From NCBI RefSeq assembly GCF_014204795.1, contig NZ_JACHMB010000001.1:6584501-6648500 (forward strand): a DNA stretch of 64,000 bases, written 5' to 3'. Shown here one piece after another: positions 16,889-24,825 of the stretch. The translations under genes were made by a program, and so were the position numbers. The notes beneath the pieces are model-generated. The model was not told the DNA's origin and did no database searches. It worked only from the letters and a program-made list of their open reading frames with translations. This DNA comes from Nonomuraea jabiensis. Its GTDB lineage: Bacteria; Actinomycetota; Actinomycetes; Streptosporangiales; Streptosporangiaceae. The stretch's first letter is position 1. Each line of letters begins with the position of its first letter.

Positions 16889-18249
16889 TGAGCTGGTGGC
16901 ATCGTTTTTCGATCAGGTGCCGCCTGGCCGTAGTGGCTGGCGTCGTCATGGCACTGCTGTGCGCCGCGATGGCGGTGTTCATCGTGATGATGAGCCGGCA
17001 GGCGGCCGTCGACTACCGGACCGATCAGCTCTTCGCCGGCGCCGTGAACCTTGGCGCTCACATGCGCCGGCGTGTCCCCGAGCTGATTGTGAGCGGCCCA
17101 GGGCAGGCGATCCAGGTGTTCGACGCAGCCGGCACCATGGTCGCGGCCACCCGTGACATGGCGGGCAAACCGCCGATGACGAACCTGCGCCCCGATCCCG
17201 ACGCCTACGCCACCACCACCTCCTGCGACACAAGGGTCTTCCCCGACCGTTGCATGATCGTGCTCGCCTACCCCTTCCACCGCGAGGACGGCGTCTGGCA
17301 GCTGGACATGGCCGTCCCTGACGTCCCCTGGTACGTCGGCTCGGAACTGATCATCCCGCTCGTCATCGGCTGCGTGCTGCTGGTCGCGGTGGCAGCGGCC
17401 GGCAGCTACCGGATCGTGGGCAAGACGCTGCAGCCGGTGGACGCCATCAGCGGCAACCTGGCCCAGATCACCGCGTCCGGCGATCTCCGTCACCGGGTGC
17501 CCGTGCCGAAATACCGCGACGAGCTGCGGACCCTGGCCGAGACCGCGAACCGGGCGTTGGAACGCGCTCAGATGGCGGTGGAGCAGCAGCTCCGCTTCGC
17601 CTCCGATGCCTCTCACGACCTGCGCAGCCCGTTGACCGCCATGCGTATCCGCATCGAGGAGGCGCTGATCGACCCGCACCAGGCCGACTGGCAGCGCACC
17701 GCCGACGCGCTCCTGGACAGCGTGGAACGCATGCAGGCCCTCATCGGCGACCTGCTGCAGGAAGCGCGGCTGGACGCCGGCGTCGCCGGCCGCCACGAGC
17801 CGATCGATTTCACCGAACTGGTCGCCGGCGAGCTGGAGCGCCGCCTGGCCAAGACCGACCTGCGTCACCGCCTCATGCCCGGCGTCATGGTGGACGGCTC
17901 ACGGATCGAGCTGTCGCGGCTGCTGAACAACCTGCTGGACAACGCCGAACGGCACGCCACCTCCGCCGTCACCGTCACCCTGACGCTGGATGCCGGCGTC
18001 GTGACGCTGGAGGTGAGCGATGACGGTGAAGGGATCGCCCCCGAGCACCGGGAGGTCATCTTCCAGCGCTTCACCCGCCTGGAAGCCTCCCGCGCCCGTG
18101 ACCCCGGCGGCACCGGGCTCGGGCTGCCGATCGCCCGGCAGATCGCCCAAGCCCACGGTGGCACCCTGACCGCTCAGGACAGTTCCCGCGGGGCCCGGTT
18201 CGTGCTGCGTCTGCCAGCTCGCACCACGCCTCGGCCACCATCGGAGTGA
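16879..18249 (+). CDS. Sensor histidine kinase (orphan)
   Basis: 456 aa (453 if the GTG at 16888 is used; spacing to the AGGAGG favours neither strongly). Two transmembrane helices (~13-38 and ~155-177) flank a ~115-residue outer sensor domain with two cysteines (C116, C125). HAMP follows, then HisKA with H246 in SDASHDLRSPLTAMR. The HATPase_c boxes are complete: NNLLDNAERH (N), DDGEGIAPEH (G1), GGTGLGLPIA (G2). It is a class I kinase of the OmpR-partner type, expected to phosphorylate a winged-helix response regulator. No such gene is upstream or downstream, which is unusual since the pair is normally co-transcribed; decayed DNA follows immediately. Confidence 0.93.
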   Translation: MIRVSWWHRFSIRCRLAVVAGVVMALLCAAMAVFIVMMSRQAAVDYRTDQLFAGAVNLGAHMRRRVPELIVSGPGQAIQVFDAAGTMVAATRDMAGKPPMTNLRPDPDAYATTTSCDTRVFPDRCMIVLAYPFHREDGVWQLDMAVPDVPWYVGSELIIPLVIGCVLLVAVAAAGSYRIVGKTLQPVDAISGNLAQITASGDLRHRVPVPKYRDELRTLAETANRALERAQMAVEQQLRFASDASHDLRSPLTAMRIRIEEALIDPHQADWQRTADALLDSVERMQALIGDLLQEARLDAGVAGRHEPIDFTELVAGELERRLAKTDLRHRLMPGVMVDGSRIELSRLLNNLLDNAERHATSAVTVTLTLDAGVVTLEVSDDGEGIAPEHREVIFQRFTRLEASRARDPGGTGLGLPIARQIAQAHGGTLTAQDSSRGARFVLRLPARTTPRPPSE

Positions 18250-18602
18250 GCAGTGGTTCCTTTTGCGGCCACATGTCTGGACGGGCAGAGCGCGCAATCC
18301 GGCATTCATCAAGGGGAGCCATCAAGATCAAACTACGGTTGCGTGTCACTCGCCACGAAGGCACAACCAGGATTGCACTGTCTGACGAGTAAGACCCGAT
18401 TCCGAGCGAGATCAGTAATCTGGGGTGCTCGCTCGGGGATCGGCAACACCGGCAGGGGCAGCCACCACAGGGTAGGAGTACGACTTCGCCGGTCAACTCC
18501 TTTCATGCGGTCAGGGCTGCGTTTGCGTTCCAGGGCGGGAGGCGCGGTGCTCCTGGAAACCAGGTCTGGACGTGACAACGGACTTGATGCAAGCTGCGTC
18601 AG
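18250..18602. other. Stretch without a supported gene
   Basis: Non-coding or decayed sequence between the kinase gene and a transposase remnant. If a response-regulator gene once followed the kinase, nothing recognisable of it remains here. Confidence 0.4.
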
Positions 18603-18911
18603 CGCCACAGGTTCTTCATCCGTGACCGGGATACCGAATCCACCGCCGTCTTCGGTGAGATCTTCGCCGGGGCTGGTGTCATGGTGATGAAGACGCCGCC
18701 GCGGACACCCCGAGCCGACTGCTACGCCGAACGCCACCTGCGATCGGTCCTGAACGAGTACACCGAGCACTACAACGGGCACCGTCCGTATCAGTCCTGC
18801 CAACAACGCCCACCCGATCAAGACGAGGACGTCGTGATTCCGATGGCAGGCCGGATTCCGCGCCAAAAGGTGCTCAGCGGAGCCATCAACGAGTACCACC
18901 GAGGAGCCTAG
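18603..18911 (+). pseudogene. Transposase (integrase-core family) C-terminal fragment with deletion
   Basis: In frame it reads RHRFFIRDRDTESTAVFGEI, then VMKTPPRTPRADCYAERHLR and SVLNEYTEHYNGHRPYQS, ending VLSGAINEYHRGA. This is the end of the rve domain and the C-terminal tail of the same IS family as the fragments at 8705 and 45913. About 20 residues are missing between the PPRAPRANAYAER-type box and the HLRxVLxEY box. The N-terminal two thirds are absent. Confidence 0.7.
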
Positions 18912-19071
18912 CCGACCCGAAGAAACACCAGCTTAGACCACGTGTACGAATTTTGAAGCGGTACAGGCGTGAGGTCTACACCGCCGCGGCATGATGATCT
19001 GTCGTGCTGCTGCGTCTGGGCTATTTCAGTGAGTGTTTGAGCAATCATCAATTCGATGACTGCATGGGCCG

Positions 19072-19318
19072 CTGCGCCTGGACGGCTCGTGGACGCCGAA
19101 CGCCGCGACCGAGAGCAACCCGTTCGCCGGCAAGGCCGACAGCAGCGCCACCTGGACCAACGACATCAGCCACGGTGACCTGGTCCGCAACAACCCCGAC
19201 CAGACCAAGACCGTCGACCCCTGCAACCTGCAGCTCCTCTACCAGGGCCGCAGCCCCAGCCGGCGGCGACTACGGTCTCCTGCCCTACCGCCCGGGCCTG
19301 CTGACCCTGCAGCGCTAA
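19072..19318 (+). pseudogene. GH62 alpha-L-arabinofuranosidase, frameshifted 3' remnant
   Basis: The frame reads [20 protein letters not shown], then [33 protein letters not shown] and RSPS. A +1 shift near 19255 then restores [18 protein letters not shown] and a stop. This is the conserved C-terminal end of GH62 enzymes, which remove arabinose from arabinoxylan. Only the last ~80 residues survive. It shows that the lineage carried more hemicellulose-degrading enzymes than the intact set at 51-54 kb. Confidence 0.75.
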
Positions 19319-19459
19319 GGCATGACACATGTCCCGCCCGTACGTCCTGACGTCTCAACGCCGGGGCTGGGCGGATCCGAAACGGGCGGGCTGGGCTTCG
19401 CGCCGAGTCCGCCTCAGTTTTCCGCAGCTCAGAGCGCCTGCCTTTCAGCGGCAGGCGAG

Positions 19460-19804
19460 TCAGTCGTCGAGCTGCATACCGTTCGCCTCGGCGGCTGCCA
19501 CGAGCCGCCGCACGCGGTCGTCGTCCGTCGCGATGGTCGCCATCAGGATGCCGAGCTCCTCCAGCCCGCCGTGGTCCTTTCCGTACGCGCAGAACATGTC
19601 GCCTTCGGGGCCGTACGAGAATCGGCCTTCCAGGGCGGGAGCCTCGGTGCCGACGAGCACCTGCGCGACGCCCTCCCAGAAGTATCCGTTCGGCTCATGG
19701 CCGAGATCTTCGATCACGTCGTCGAGCCGTGTGGTTCCCGCCTCCAGCAACAGCGAGTACTCTCCCGGGGTCGGCTCGATCAGCCTCAATGGAAGCACCG
19801 GCAC
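19460..19804 (-). CDS. Imm51-family immunity protein (orphan)
   Basis: 114 aa. LEAGTTRLDDVIEDLGHEPN followed by GYFWEGVA, then GDMFCAYGKD and a final AEANGMQLDD match the Imm51 pattern of small acidic cytoplasmic immunity proteins that neutralise polymorphic toxins. Known: Imm51 genes normally sit directly downstream of a secreted toxin with a nuclease or similar C-terminal domain. Here neither neighbour is a toxin: a decayed VOC gene lies upstream and a GH62 remnant downstream. It is either an orphan immunity gene retained against toxins of relatives, or the toxin was lost. Confidence 0.7.
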   Translation of the reverse strand: MPVLPLRLIEPTPGEYSLLLEAGTTRLDDVIEDLGHEPNGYFWEGVAQVLVGTEAPALEGRFSYGPEGDMFCAYGKDHGGLEELGILMATIATDDDRVRRLVAAAEANGMQLDD

Positions 19805-19867
19805 ATGCTGCCACTGGTCGATCCCCAGCCGCGAGGGGCTCCAGGCCCGCTGGGGCCGCCGCCGGAG

Positions 19868-20280
19868 TCACTCGGCGTACGGCTGGTCCTGTCCGTGGGC
19901 GCTGTGACCGAGGCTCCAGATGTAGCCGTCCGGGTCGGCGAAGGTGCCGCCGTACCCGCCCCACGGCAGCGCGCCAGCAGGCTTGAGGATCGTGGCACCG
20001 GCCTTCTCGGCCTCTGCCATGATCTCGTCGACCCGCGCCTCGCTGCGGACGACGTAGGTGAGGACAAGCCCGCCGAGGCCGCTGCCGTCCCGGCTCGTTC
20101 CCACCATGTCGGCCAGGCCGTCGCGGCCGTAGAAGCCGACGGGCGAGGCTCCGTCCGATGCGAAGAACACCGAGAAGCCGAAGTCGTTCTTGATCTTCAG
20201 CCGAGCCCCTATGTGTAGAACCGCTTGGCCCTGTCCATGTCACGGACAGCGAGGAGAATCGAGCTGACGTGCGCTTTCAT
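19868..20280 (-). pseudogene. VOC (glyoxalase-fold) family protein, single frameshift
   Basis: MKAHVSSILLAVRDMDRAKR followed by FYT (start at 20280) is the first beta-alpha-beta unit of a VOC module. A one-base loss near 20210 then changes frame. The rest, from LKIKNDFGFSVFFASDG through LVLTYVVRSEARVDEIM to GTFADPDGYIWSLG, is otherwise complete, ~135 residues in total. VOC proteins include glyoxalases, fosfomycin/bleomycin resistance proteins and dioxygenases; this one has the pattern of the uncharacterised short type. If the frameshift is a sequencing error the gene is intact. Confidence 0.75.
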
Positions 20281-20350
20281 GCCTTGGCTCCCTTGGCGGC
20301 CCACCGGTGCCGCCCGGCGGGTGCCGCTCGGCCGCCGGCGCCGGCGTGCC

Positions 20351-20540
20351 TCATCGAGCGGCTCCCTCAGCCACGGCGAGCAGTTCGTCCCCCGCCTTCT
20401 GGTCGGGCAGTGAGGGGCTGGCGCCGGGCAGCGTGGTGGCCAGGGCTCCTGCGGCCATTCCCCGGCGGACGGCAGTGGCGGTGTCGAGGCCCGCCGCGAG
20501 GGCCGCGCCCAGGAAGCCGGTGAAGGCGCCGGACGAATCT
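20351..20540 (-). pseudogene. PfkB-family sugar kinase C-terminal fragment
   Basis: SSGAFTGFLGAALAAGLDTA, then TAVRRGMAAGALATTLPGA and SPSLPDQKAGDELLAVAEG match the end of ribokinase-like kinases, but the catalytic GAGDxF motif is reduced to DSSGAF. Everything upstream is lost, replaced by the start region of a plus-strand frame. Inactive. Confidence 0.55.
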
Positions 20541-20599
20541 TGACTCGGCTCGATGCACCCAACGAAAACCTCGCCACGGCTCCGCATGGAGCGACCCCC

Positions 20600-20887
20600 G
20601 TGATCACTTTCATCATCTTCGGCATCGCGGCCGTCACGGCCCTGGAGATCGCGCTCTGCCTGGTCCTGCTCGGCCTGGCCGCCGCCGAGTTCGCCTCGTT
20701 CCTGCGTCATCACCCGCGCGGCGCTGGCGGCGGGCTACGCCAGCTGGCCGCCGGCGCCCGGCACATCTGGCCCGCCGCCAAGAGCGCCGCCAAGAGCGCT
20801 GTGGCGGGGCGCTGGGTGGCGCGCGAACCAGCGCCGGGGCTGCTCCGGCTGGAAGGTTCGTCCGTCCTGGCCGGTGCCGCCTGGTAA
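20600..20887 (+). CDS. Possible small membrane protein
   Basis: About 95 aa from a GTG at 20600 with GGAG 8 bases upstream. One long hydrophobic stretch (VITFIIFGIAAVTALEIALC, continuing LVLLGLAAAEFA) could span the membrane once or as a hairpin. The basic remainder (SFLRHHPRGAGGGLRQLAAG, WPAAKSAAKSAVAGRW) would be cytoplasmic. I do not recognise it, and it lies among decayed genes, so it may itself be a remnant. Confidence 0.3.
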   Translation: MITFIIFGIAAVTALEIALCLVLLGLAAAEFASFLRHHPRGAGGGLRQLAAGARHIWPAAKSAAKSAVAGRWVAREPAPGLLRLEGSSVLAGAAW

Positions 20888-21210
20888 CGCAGGTGCAGGC
20901 GCTACGCGCTTAGCCGATCCTCGACCGGCGAGCGGCCCGCTGCCGCCGAGTACCTCGCCGACCTGCTGGCCTGCTCGGTCGTCCAGGCAGGCCGCGCTGG
21001 CCGGGACACCTGCGGGGCCCGGAGCCGTAAGCCTTCCCAGCCTGAATGGCGGCCTCTTTGATGAGCTTCAGGACGAGGAGATTGCCTGGCCGATCGGGGT
21101 GGCGCGGTGCGGGCAACAGCGCAGTTGAACCTGGAACTTGCAGGTCAAGGCGGCAATGGCGCGCGGATGGTGTCGGCGTTGGCGGGGCGTGCGCAGCACG
21201 ACGGCACATG

Positions 21211-21219
21211 TGCTAGATT
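21211..21219 (+). promoter_or_regulatory. Extended -10 promoter element for cspA
   Basis: TGCTAGATT has the TGn extension directly before a TAGATT -10 hexamer, in a locally less G+C-rich spot. No -35 at proper spacing is evident. A start near 21226 would give a leader of ~160 bases before cspA, in keeping with the long leaders of cold-shock genes. The 320 bases before it (20888-21210) hold no supported gene. Confidence 0.4.
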
Positions 21220-21257
21220 GGGCTCAGTTGCAGTTGTGGTACCCATAAAGACTTGTG

Positions 21258-21292
21258 TGCACCTGACGGTATGTAGCCTCAGGTGCATTTTT
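21258..21292 (+). terminator. Terminator-like hairpin within the cspA leader (possible attenuator)
   Basis: TGCACCTGA (21258-21266) and TCAGGTGCA (21279-21287) form a perfect 9-bp stem, extendable by a G-U pair, with a 12-base loop, followed at once by TTTTT (21288-21292). The structure lies between the likely promoter and the cspA ribosome site, so it should stop most transcripts unless it is remodelled. Confidence 0.65.
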
Positions 21293-21387
21293 GTTCTCCG
21301 GTCATCTCCGGGTGTGTGGTCCTATCGCGGCGACGCGGAATCCGTTCGATGCGGATTTCGGCTTTGCACCCATCGAAGGAGATCAAC

Positions 21388-21594
21388 ATGGCTTCTGGCA
21401 CCGTGAAGTGGTTCAACGCGGAAAAGGGCTTCGGCTTTATCGAGCAGGACGGCGGCGGCGCCGACGTCTTTGCGCACTACTCCAACATCGTCGCCAACGG
21501 CGGCTACCGTGAGCTGCGCGAGGGCCAGAAGGTGGCCTTCGACGTCACGCAGGGCCAGAAGGGCCCGCAGGCCGAGAACATCGTTCCCGCCTGA
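21388..21594 (+). CDS. cspA: Cold-shock protein (CspA family)
   Basis: 68 aa. [20 protein letters not shown] begins the single cold-shock OB fold. RNP1 (KGFGFI) and RNP2 (VFAHYSNI, with H in place of the more usual VFVHxS) carry the aromatic nucleic-acid-binding residues, and the ending is ENIVPA. The start is set by AAGGAG (21376-21381), 6 bases before the ATG. The product is an RNA chaperone that melts secondary structure in the cytoplasm. A strong terminator follows, so it is monocistronic; a DEAD-box helicase gene comes next on the same strand, a common pairing of cold-adaptation functions. Confidence 0.97.
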   Translation: MASGTVKWFNAEKGFGFIEQDGGGADVFAHYSNIVANGGYRELREGQKVAFDVTQGQKGPQAENIVPA

Positions 21595-21610
21595 CACTGC
21601 GCACCACGTA

Positions 21611-21655
21611 GCCGGGGCCCGCGCCGCAGGGCGCGGGCCCCGGCGCGTTGCTTTT
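21611..21655 (+). terminator. Strong intrinsic terminator after cspA
   Basis: A perfect 15-bp G+C stem (21611-21625 with 21630-21644) closes a 4-base loop GCAG and is followed by TGCTTTT. It begins 17 bases after the cspA stop codon and should end its transcript. Confidence 0.9.
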
Positions 21656-21946
21656 GTGGCATCCATCGTGCCGTGATGACCTCACAACCCGAGAAGCACA
21701 GCGTGTCTGTTCTTCCGTCGCACACCGGATGCACCACCGATGGCTCCGGTTCGGGCATAGGCCCGCTCCAGTTCTACGGCGCGGCATCACAGCCGCGTTC
21801 TTCCCGGCGAAAGCCGACCATTTCGACGTACGAGCCCAGGCTGTTTCCGCCGGTTCGACTCGTCTTTCTTCGGCTCGTGCTAGCTGTTCTTGTGCCGCTC
21901 ATCGCGCCGAGGATCCTGACACGTGCCGCATCGAGGAAGGTTCTGC

Positions 21947-23374
21947 ATGAACCACGCAACTCGCGCGCACGATCGCAACTCTTCGCCCCGTACGGGCGGC
22001 TCCGCCCGAAGCAGGGGCGGCCGATCCAGCTCTCCGGCTCAGGGCCGTTCAGGCGCCTCCAGCCGGTCCGGCAACGGGCAGCGTCCCGCCGCGCTCCAGA
22101 GAGAGTTCGCGCTGCCGGTCACCGTAACCCCGGCCCTGCCGGCAGCCGCGACATTCGCTGAGCTGAGCATGCCGCCCGCACTGCTGAAGGTGCTCGCCGG
22201 CCTGGGCTTGAACGAACCGTTCCCGATCCAGGCGGCCACGCTGCCGAACTCCCTGGCCGGCCGGGACGTCCTGGGGCGGGGGCGCACCGGGTCGGGCAAG
22301 ACACTCGCCTTCGGTCTGGCCCTGCTCGTCCGCACCTCCGGACAGCGGGCACAATCGCGGCGACCGCTTGCCCTGATCCTCGTCCCCACCAGGGAACTGG
22401 CCCAGCAGGTCACCGATGCGCTCACGCCGTACGCCCAAGCACTGAAGCTGCGGCTGGCCACGGTCGTCGGCGGCATGTCGATCAGCCGCCAGGCCCATGC
22501 GCTGCGCAACAGTGCCGAGGTCGTCATCGCGACCCCGGGACGGCTCAGGGATCTCATCGAGCGCGGCGACTGCCGCCTGGACCAGGTCGGCATCACCGTG
22601 CTGGATGAGGCCGACCAGATGGCCGACATGGGCTTCATGCCGCAGATCACCCACCTGCTCGACCAGGTGCGCCCAGATGGCCAGCGAATGCTGTTCTCCG
22701 CCACTTTGGACCGCAACGTCGATCTGCTGGTCCGCCGCTATCTGAGCGACCCGGTGGTCCATTCGGTCGACCCCTCGGCGGGCGCGGTCACCACGATGGA
22801 GCACCACGTGCTGCACATCCAGGGTGCCGACAAGCAGGCCACCACTGTGGAGATCGCTGCTCGCGACGGTCGGGTGATCATGTTCCTGGACACCAAGCAC
22901 GCTGTGGACCGGCTCACCGAACAGTTGCTGAACAGCGGAGTGCGCGCCGCCGCGCTGCACGGAGGCAAGTCCCAGCCCCAGCGCACCCGTACCCTCGCCC
23001 AGTTCAAGAGCGGCCACGTCACGGCGCTGGTGGCGACCAACGTCGCGGCCCGCGGCATCCACGTCGACAACCTGGACCTCGTCGTCAACGTCGACCCGCC
23101 GAGCGACCACAAGGACTACCTGCACCGCGGCGGCCGCACCGCCCGCGCCGGCGAGTCCGGCAGCGTCGTCACCCTGGTGCTGCCCAATCAGCGCCGTGAC
23201 ATGACCCGCTTGATGGCCGACGCCGGTATCGTCCCGCAGACCAGCGAGGTCCGTTCGGGCGAGGCCGAGCTGAGGCGTATCACGGGCGCCCAGGCTCCCT
23301 CAGGCATCCCCGTGACCATCACCGCACCGGTTGTCAGTCGTCGGTCGGGACGGAACGGCAGACGATTCCGGTAG
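21947..23374 (+). CDS. DEAD-box RNA helicase (RhlE/CsdA-like)
   Basis: 475 aa from the ATG at 21947, which has GAGGAAGG 6 bases upstream. All core motifs are present in order: Q motif PFPIQAATLP, I GRTGSGKT, Ia PTRELA, Ib TPGR, II DEAD, III SAT, V ARGIHV, VI HRGGRTARAG. A basic Ser/Gly/Arg-rich N-terminal ~60 residues and a short basic tail (RRSGRNGRRFR) probably bind RNA non-specifically. It is an ATP-dependent unwinder acting in ribosome assembly or RNA decay, as known for cold-induced relatives. The position after cspA suggests a cold-related role, though the terminator between them implies a separate promoter in the 290-bp gap. Confidence 0.95.
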   Translation: MNHATRAHDRNSSPRTGGSARSRGGRSSSPAQGRSGASSRSGNGQRPAALQREFALPVTVTPALPAAATFAELSMPPALLKVLAGLGLNEPFPIQAATLPNSLAGRDVLGRGRTGSGKTLAFGLALLVRTSGQRAQSRRPLALILVPTRELAQQVTDALTPYAQALKLRLATVVGGMSISRQAHALRNSAEVVIATPGRLRDLIERGDCRLDQVGITVLDEADQMADMGFMPQITHLLDQVRPDGQRMLFSATLDRNVDLLVRRYLSDPVVHSVDPSAGAVTTMEHHVLHIQGADKQATTVEIAARDGRVIMFLDTKHAVDRLTEQLLNSGVRAAALHGGKSQPQRTRTLAQFKSGHVTALVATNVAARGIHVDNLDLVVNVDPPSDHKDYLHRGGRTARAGESGSVVTLVLPNQRRDMTRLMADAGIVPQTSEVRSGEAELRRITGAQAPSGIPVTITAPVVSRRSGRNGRRFR

Positions 23375-23406
23375 CAGCGGATGGGGGCTCGCCCAAGGCC
23401 AGGTAG

Positions 23407-23646
23407 TTAAGGCTTTTGGGCTGTTGGCAAGAGTGCTGAAGAGATTGGCCGGGCGGTGTAGATACCCGGCCCGATCTTGCGGATGAGCTGGCTGCTGGCC
23501 CAGCGAGACAGTTGCCGGTACATGGTGTTGAGGGTGACATCGCGGAGGTGGCGGGCGATGTCCCGGGCTGGTCAGGGGCGGTTGGGGTCTTGGTGGAGCA
23601 GGGCCAGGACCTGTTGTTGTCTGCGGTGCTCGGCCGGGGCGATCCT
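23407..23646 (-). pseudogene. Winged-helix protein remnant with a nonsense codon
   Basis: On the minus strand: GRIAPAEHRRQQQVLALLHQ, DPNRP, stop, PARDIARHLRDVTLNTMYRQ, LSRWASSQLIRKIGPGIYT, ending TAQKP before TAA. This is a plausible helix-turn-helix/wing pair (RQxQVLALLxxxP, xARDIAxxLxDVTLNTMYRQLSRW) interrupted by TGA where Trp or Arg would fit. It lacks a start. Such small winged-helix proteins are common cargo next to integrases in actinobacterial integrative elements; the exact family is not identified. Confidence 0.4.
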
Positions 23647-23649
23647 GCC

Positions 23650-24642
23650 CATGGCAGTTGGTATTTCGCCGTCCAGGTGACGGACGTGTCCGGACGGCGG
23701 CAGCGACTGCGCCGTGGCGGCTCCCCACGGCCGGGGTAGCGCGGCAGGCCGCCCGCGATATCGCTCAGCCGCTGGAGGGAGCGCCGGTGACCGGGTACTG
23801 TACCGTCGCCCAATGGCTGCGCTACTGGTTGTCGGTGGCTGAGCAGCGGATCCGGCCGACCACGTACAAGGCCTACCGCGATCACGTCCGGCTGTTCCTG
23901 ATCCCGTATCTCGGCCTGATCCCGCTTCGCGGGCTGTCGAGGCGGCACGTCGTGAGGATGTTCTCGAGTGTGGCCCAGCGCCACACCCGTTACGGCAAGC
24001 CGATCAGCGCGGCCACCCTGGAAAGGATTCGCGCGACGCTGCGGGCCGCATGACAACCCGGCTCGGGGGCTACGGCTACCGTCGCCACGTCACGTTCACC
24101 CCATGATGTGGACCCCACGGCGGGTGGCCGCGTGGAGGCGCACCGGCGGGCGCCCCGCTGTGGCGGTGTGGACGATCGAGCAACTGACCGAGTTCCTCGC
24201 CTTCGTCCGTGATGACCGGCTGTTCGCGCTGTGGTGGCTGATCGCTCTGCGGTCTGCGGCGCGCCGAGGTAGCCGGCCTGCGCTGGATCGACCTTGACAC
24301 CGACCGGCGGGAACTCACCATTGCCCCCGCGAGAACGGCGGGGCAATTGATCCCAACTACCTCACCCACCGCTTCCCCAAGCTGGTCATGGCCAGCGGCC
24401 TTCCCCCGGTGCGGCTGCACGATTTGAGACATGGAGCCGCGACGCTGGCCCTGGCGGCAGGAGCGGATCTGCGCGTGGTGCAGGGCCTGCTCGGACATGC
24501 CAGCATCGTGCTCACCGCCGACACGTACACGTCGGTGCTGCCGCAGCGGTAGCACGGCAGCGCCCGGGCCACTGCCCGGCTGGTCCTCAAAGCGGCTCGC
24601 AAGACCGCGCGCAAGGTGAACAACGCGCGCGCTCGTACGTGA
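23650..24642 (+). pseudogene. Tyrosine recombinase (integrase) no. 1, multiply broken
   Basis: Pieces in order: GSWYFAVQVTDVSGRRQRLR (N-terminal arm domain), TVAQWLRYWLSVAEQRIRPT (SAM-like core-binding domain), HTRYGKPISAATLERIRATL and RAA then a stop. Later frames read VWTIEQLTEFLAFVRDDRLF, LPPVRLHDLRHGAATLALAA (box II, though the DNA reads DLRHG with frameshifts around it) and ADTYTSVLPQR with the catalytic Tyr. At least three frameshift or stop lesions make it inactive. Its 3' end lies ~70 bp from the tRNA-Lys half-copy at 24715, as expected for an integrase next to its attachment site. Confidence 0.85.
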
Positions 24643-24714
24643 CTCACAGGTGTCCCACCGTGACTCACGATCAGACGGCTCGACTACAGAATCGTGGGAA
24701 ACCACAGGTGGGAG

Positions 24715-24759
24715 TGGTAGGGCGCCCGGGGCTCGAACCCGGAACCTACGGATTAAAAG
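24715..24759 (-). repeat. tRNA-Lys 3'-half copy (attachment-site repeat 1)
   Basis: Read on the minus strand this is the 3' half of a tRNA: anticodon loop CTTTTAA (UUU, Lys), 3' anticodon stem TCCGT, T arm CCGGG-TTCGAGC-CCCGG, acceptor strand GCGCCCT, then A and encoded CCA. No 5' half is present, so it is not a functional gene. The 40-base core (24714-24753) is repeated identically at 33732-33771, one base (t/c) differs, and AAAAG matches again. It marks one end of the 9.0-kb integrated element. Confidence 0.85.
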
Positions 24760-24825
24760 GGGCTCCTGGCGAACGACAACGTAACCCGCCCCATAGTGCG
24801 CGGTCACTGGGCCAACAGCCGAACG

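Noticed and set aside
24714-24790. Complete tRNA gene at the first repeat
   Set aside because: Only the 3' half is present; no D arm or 5' acceptor strand can be found beyond the anticodon loop.
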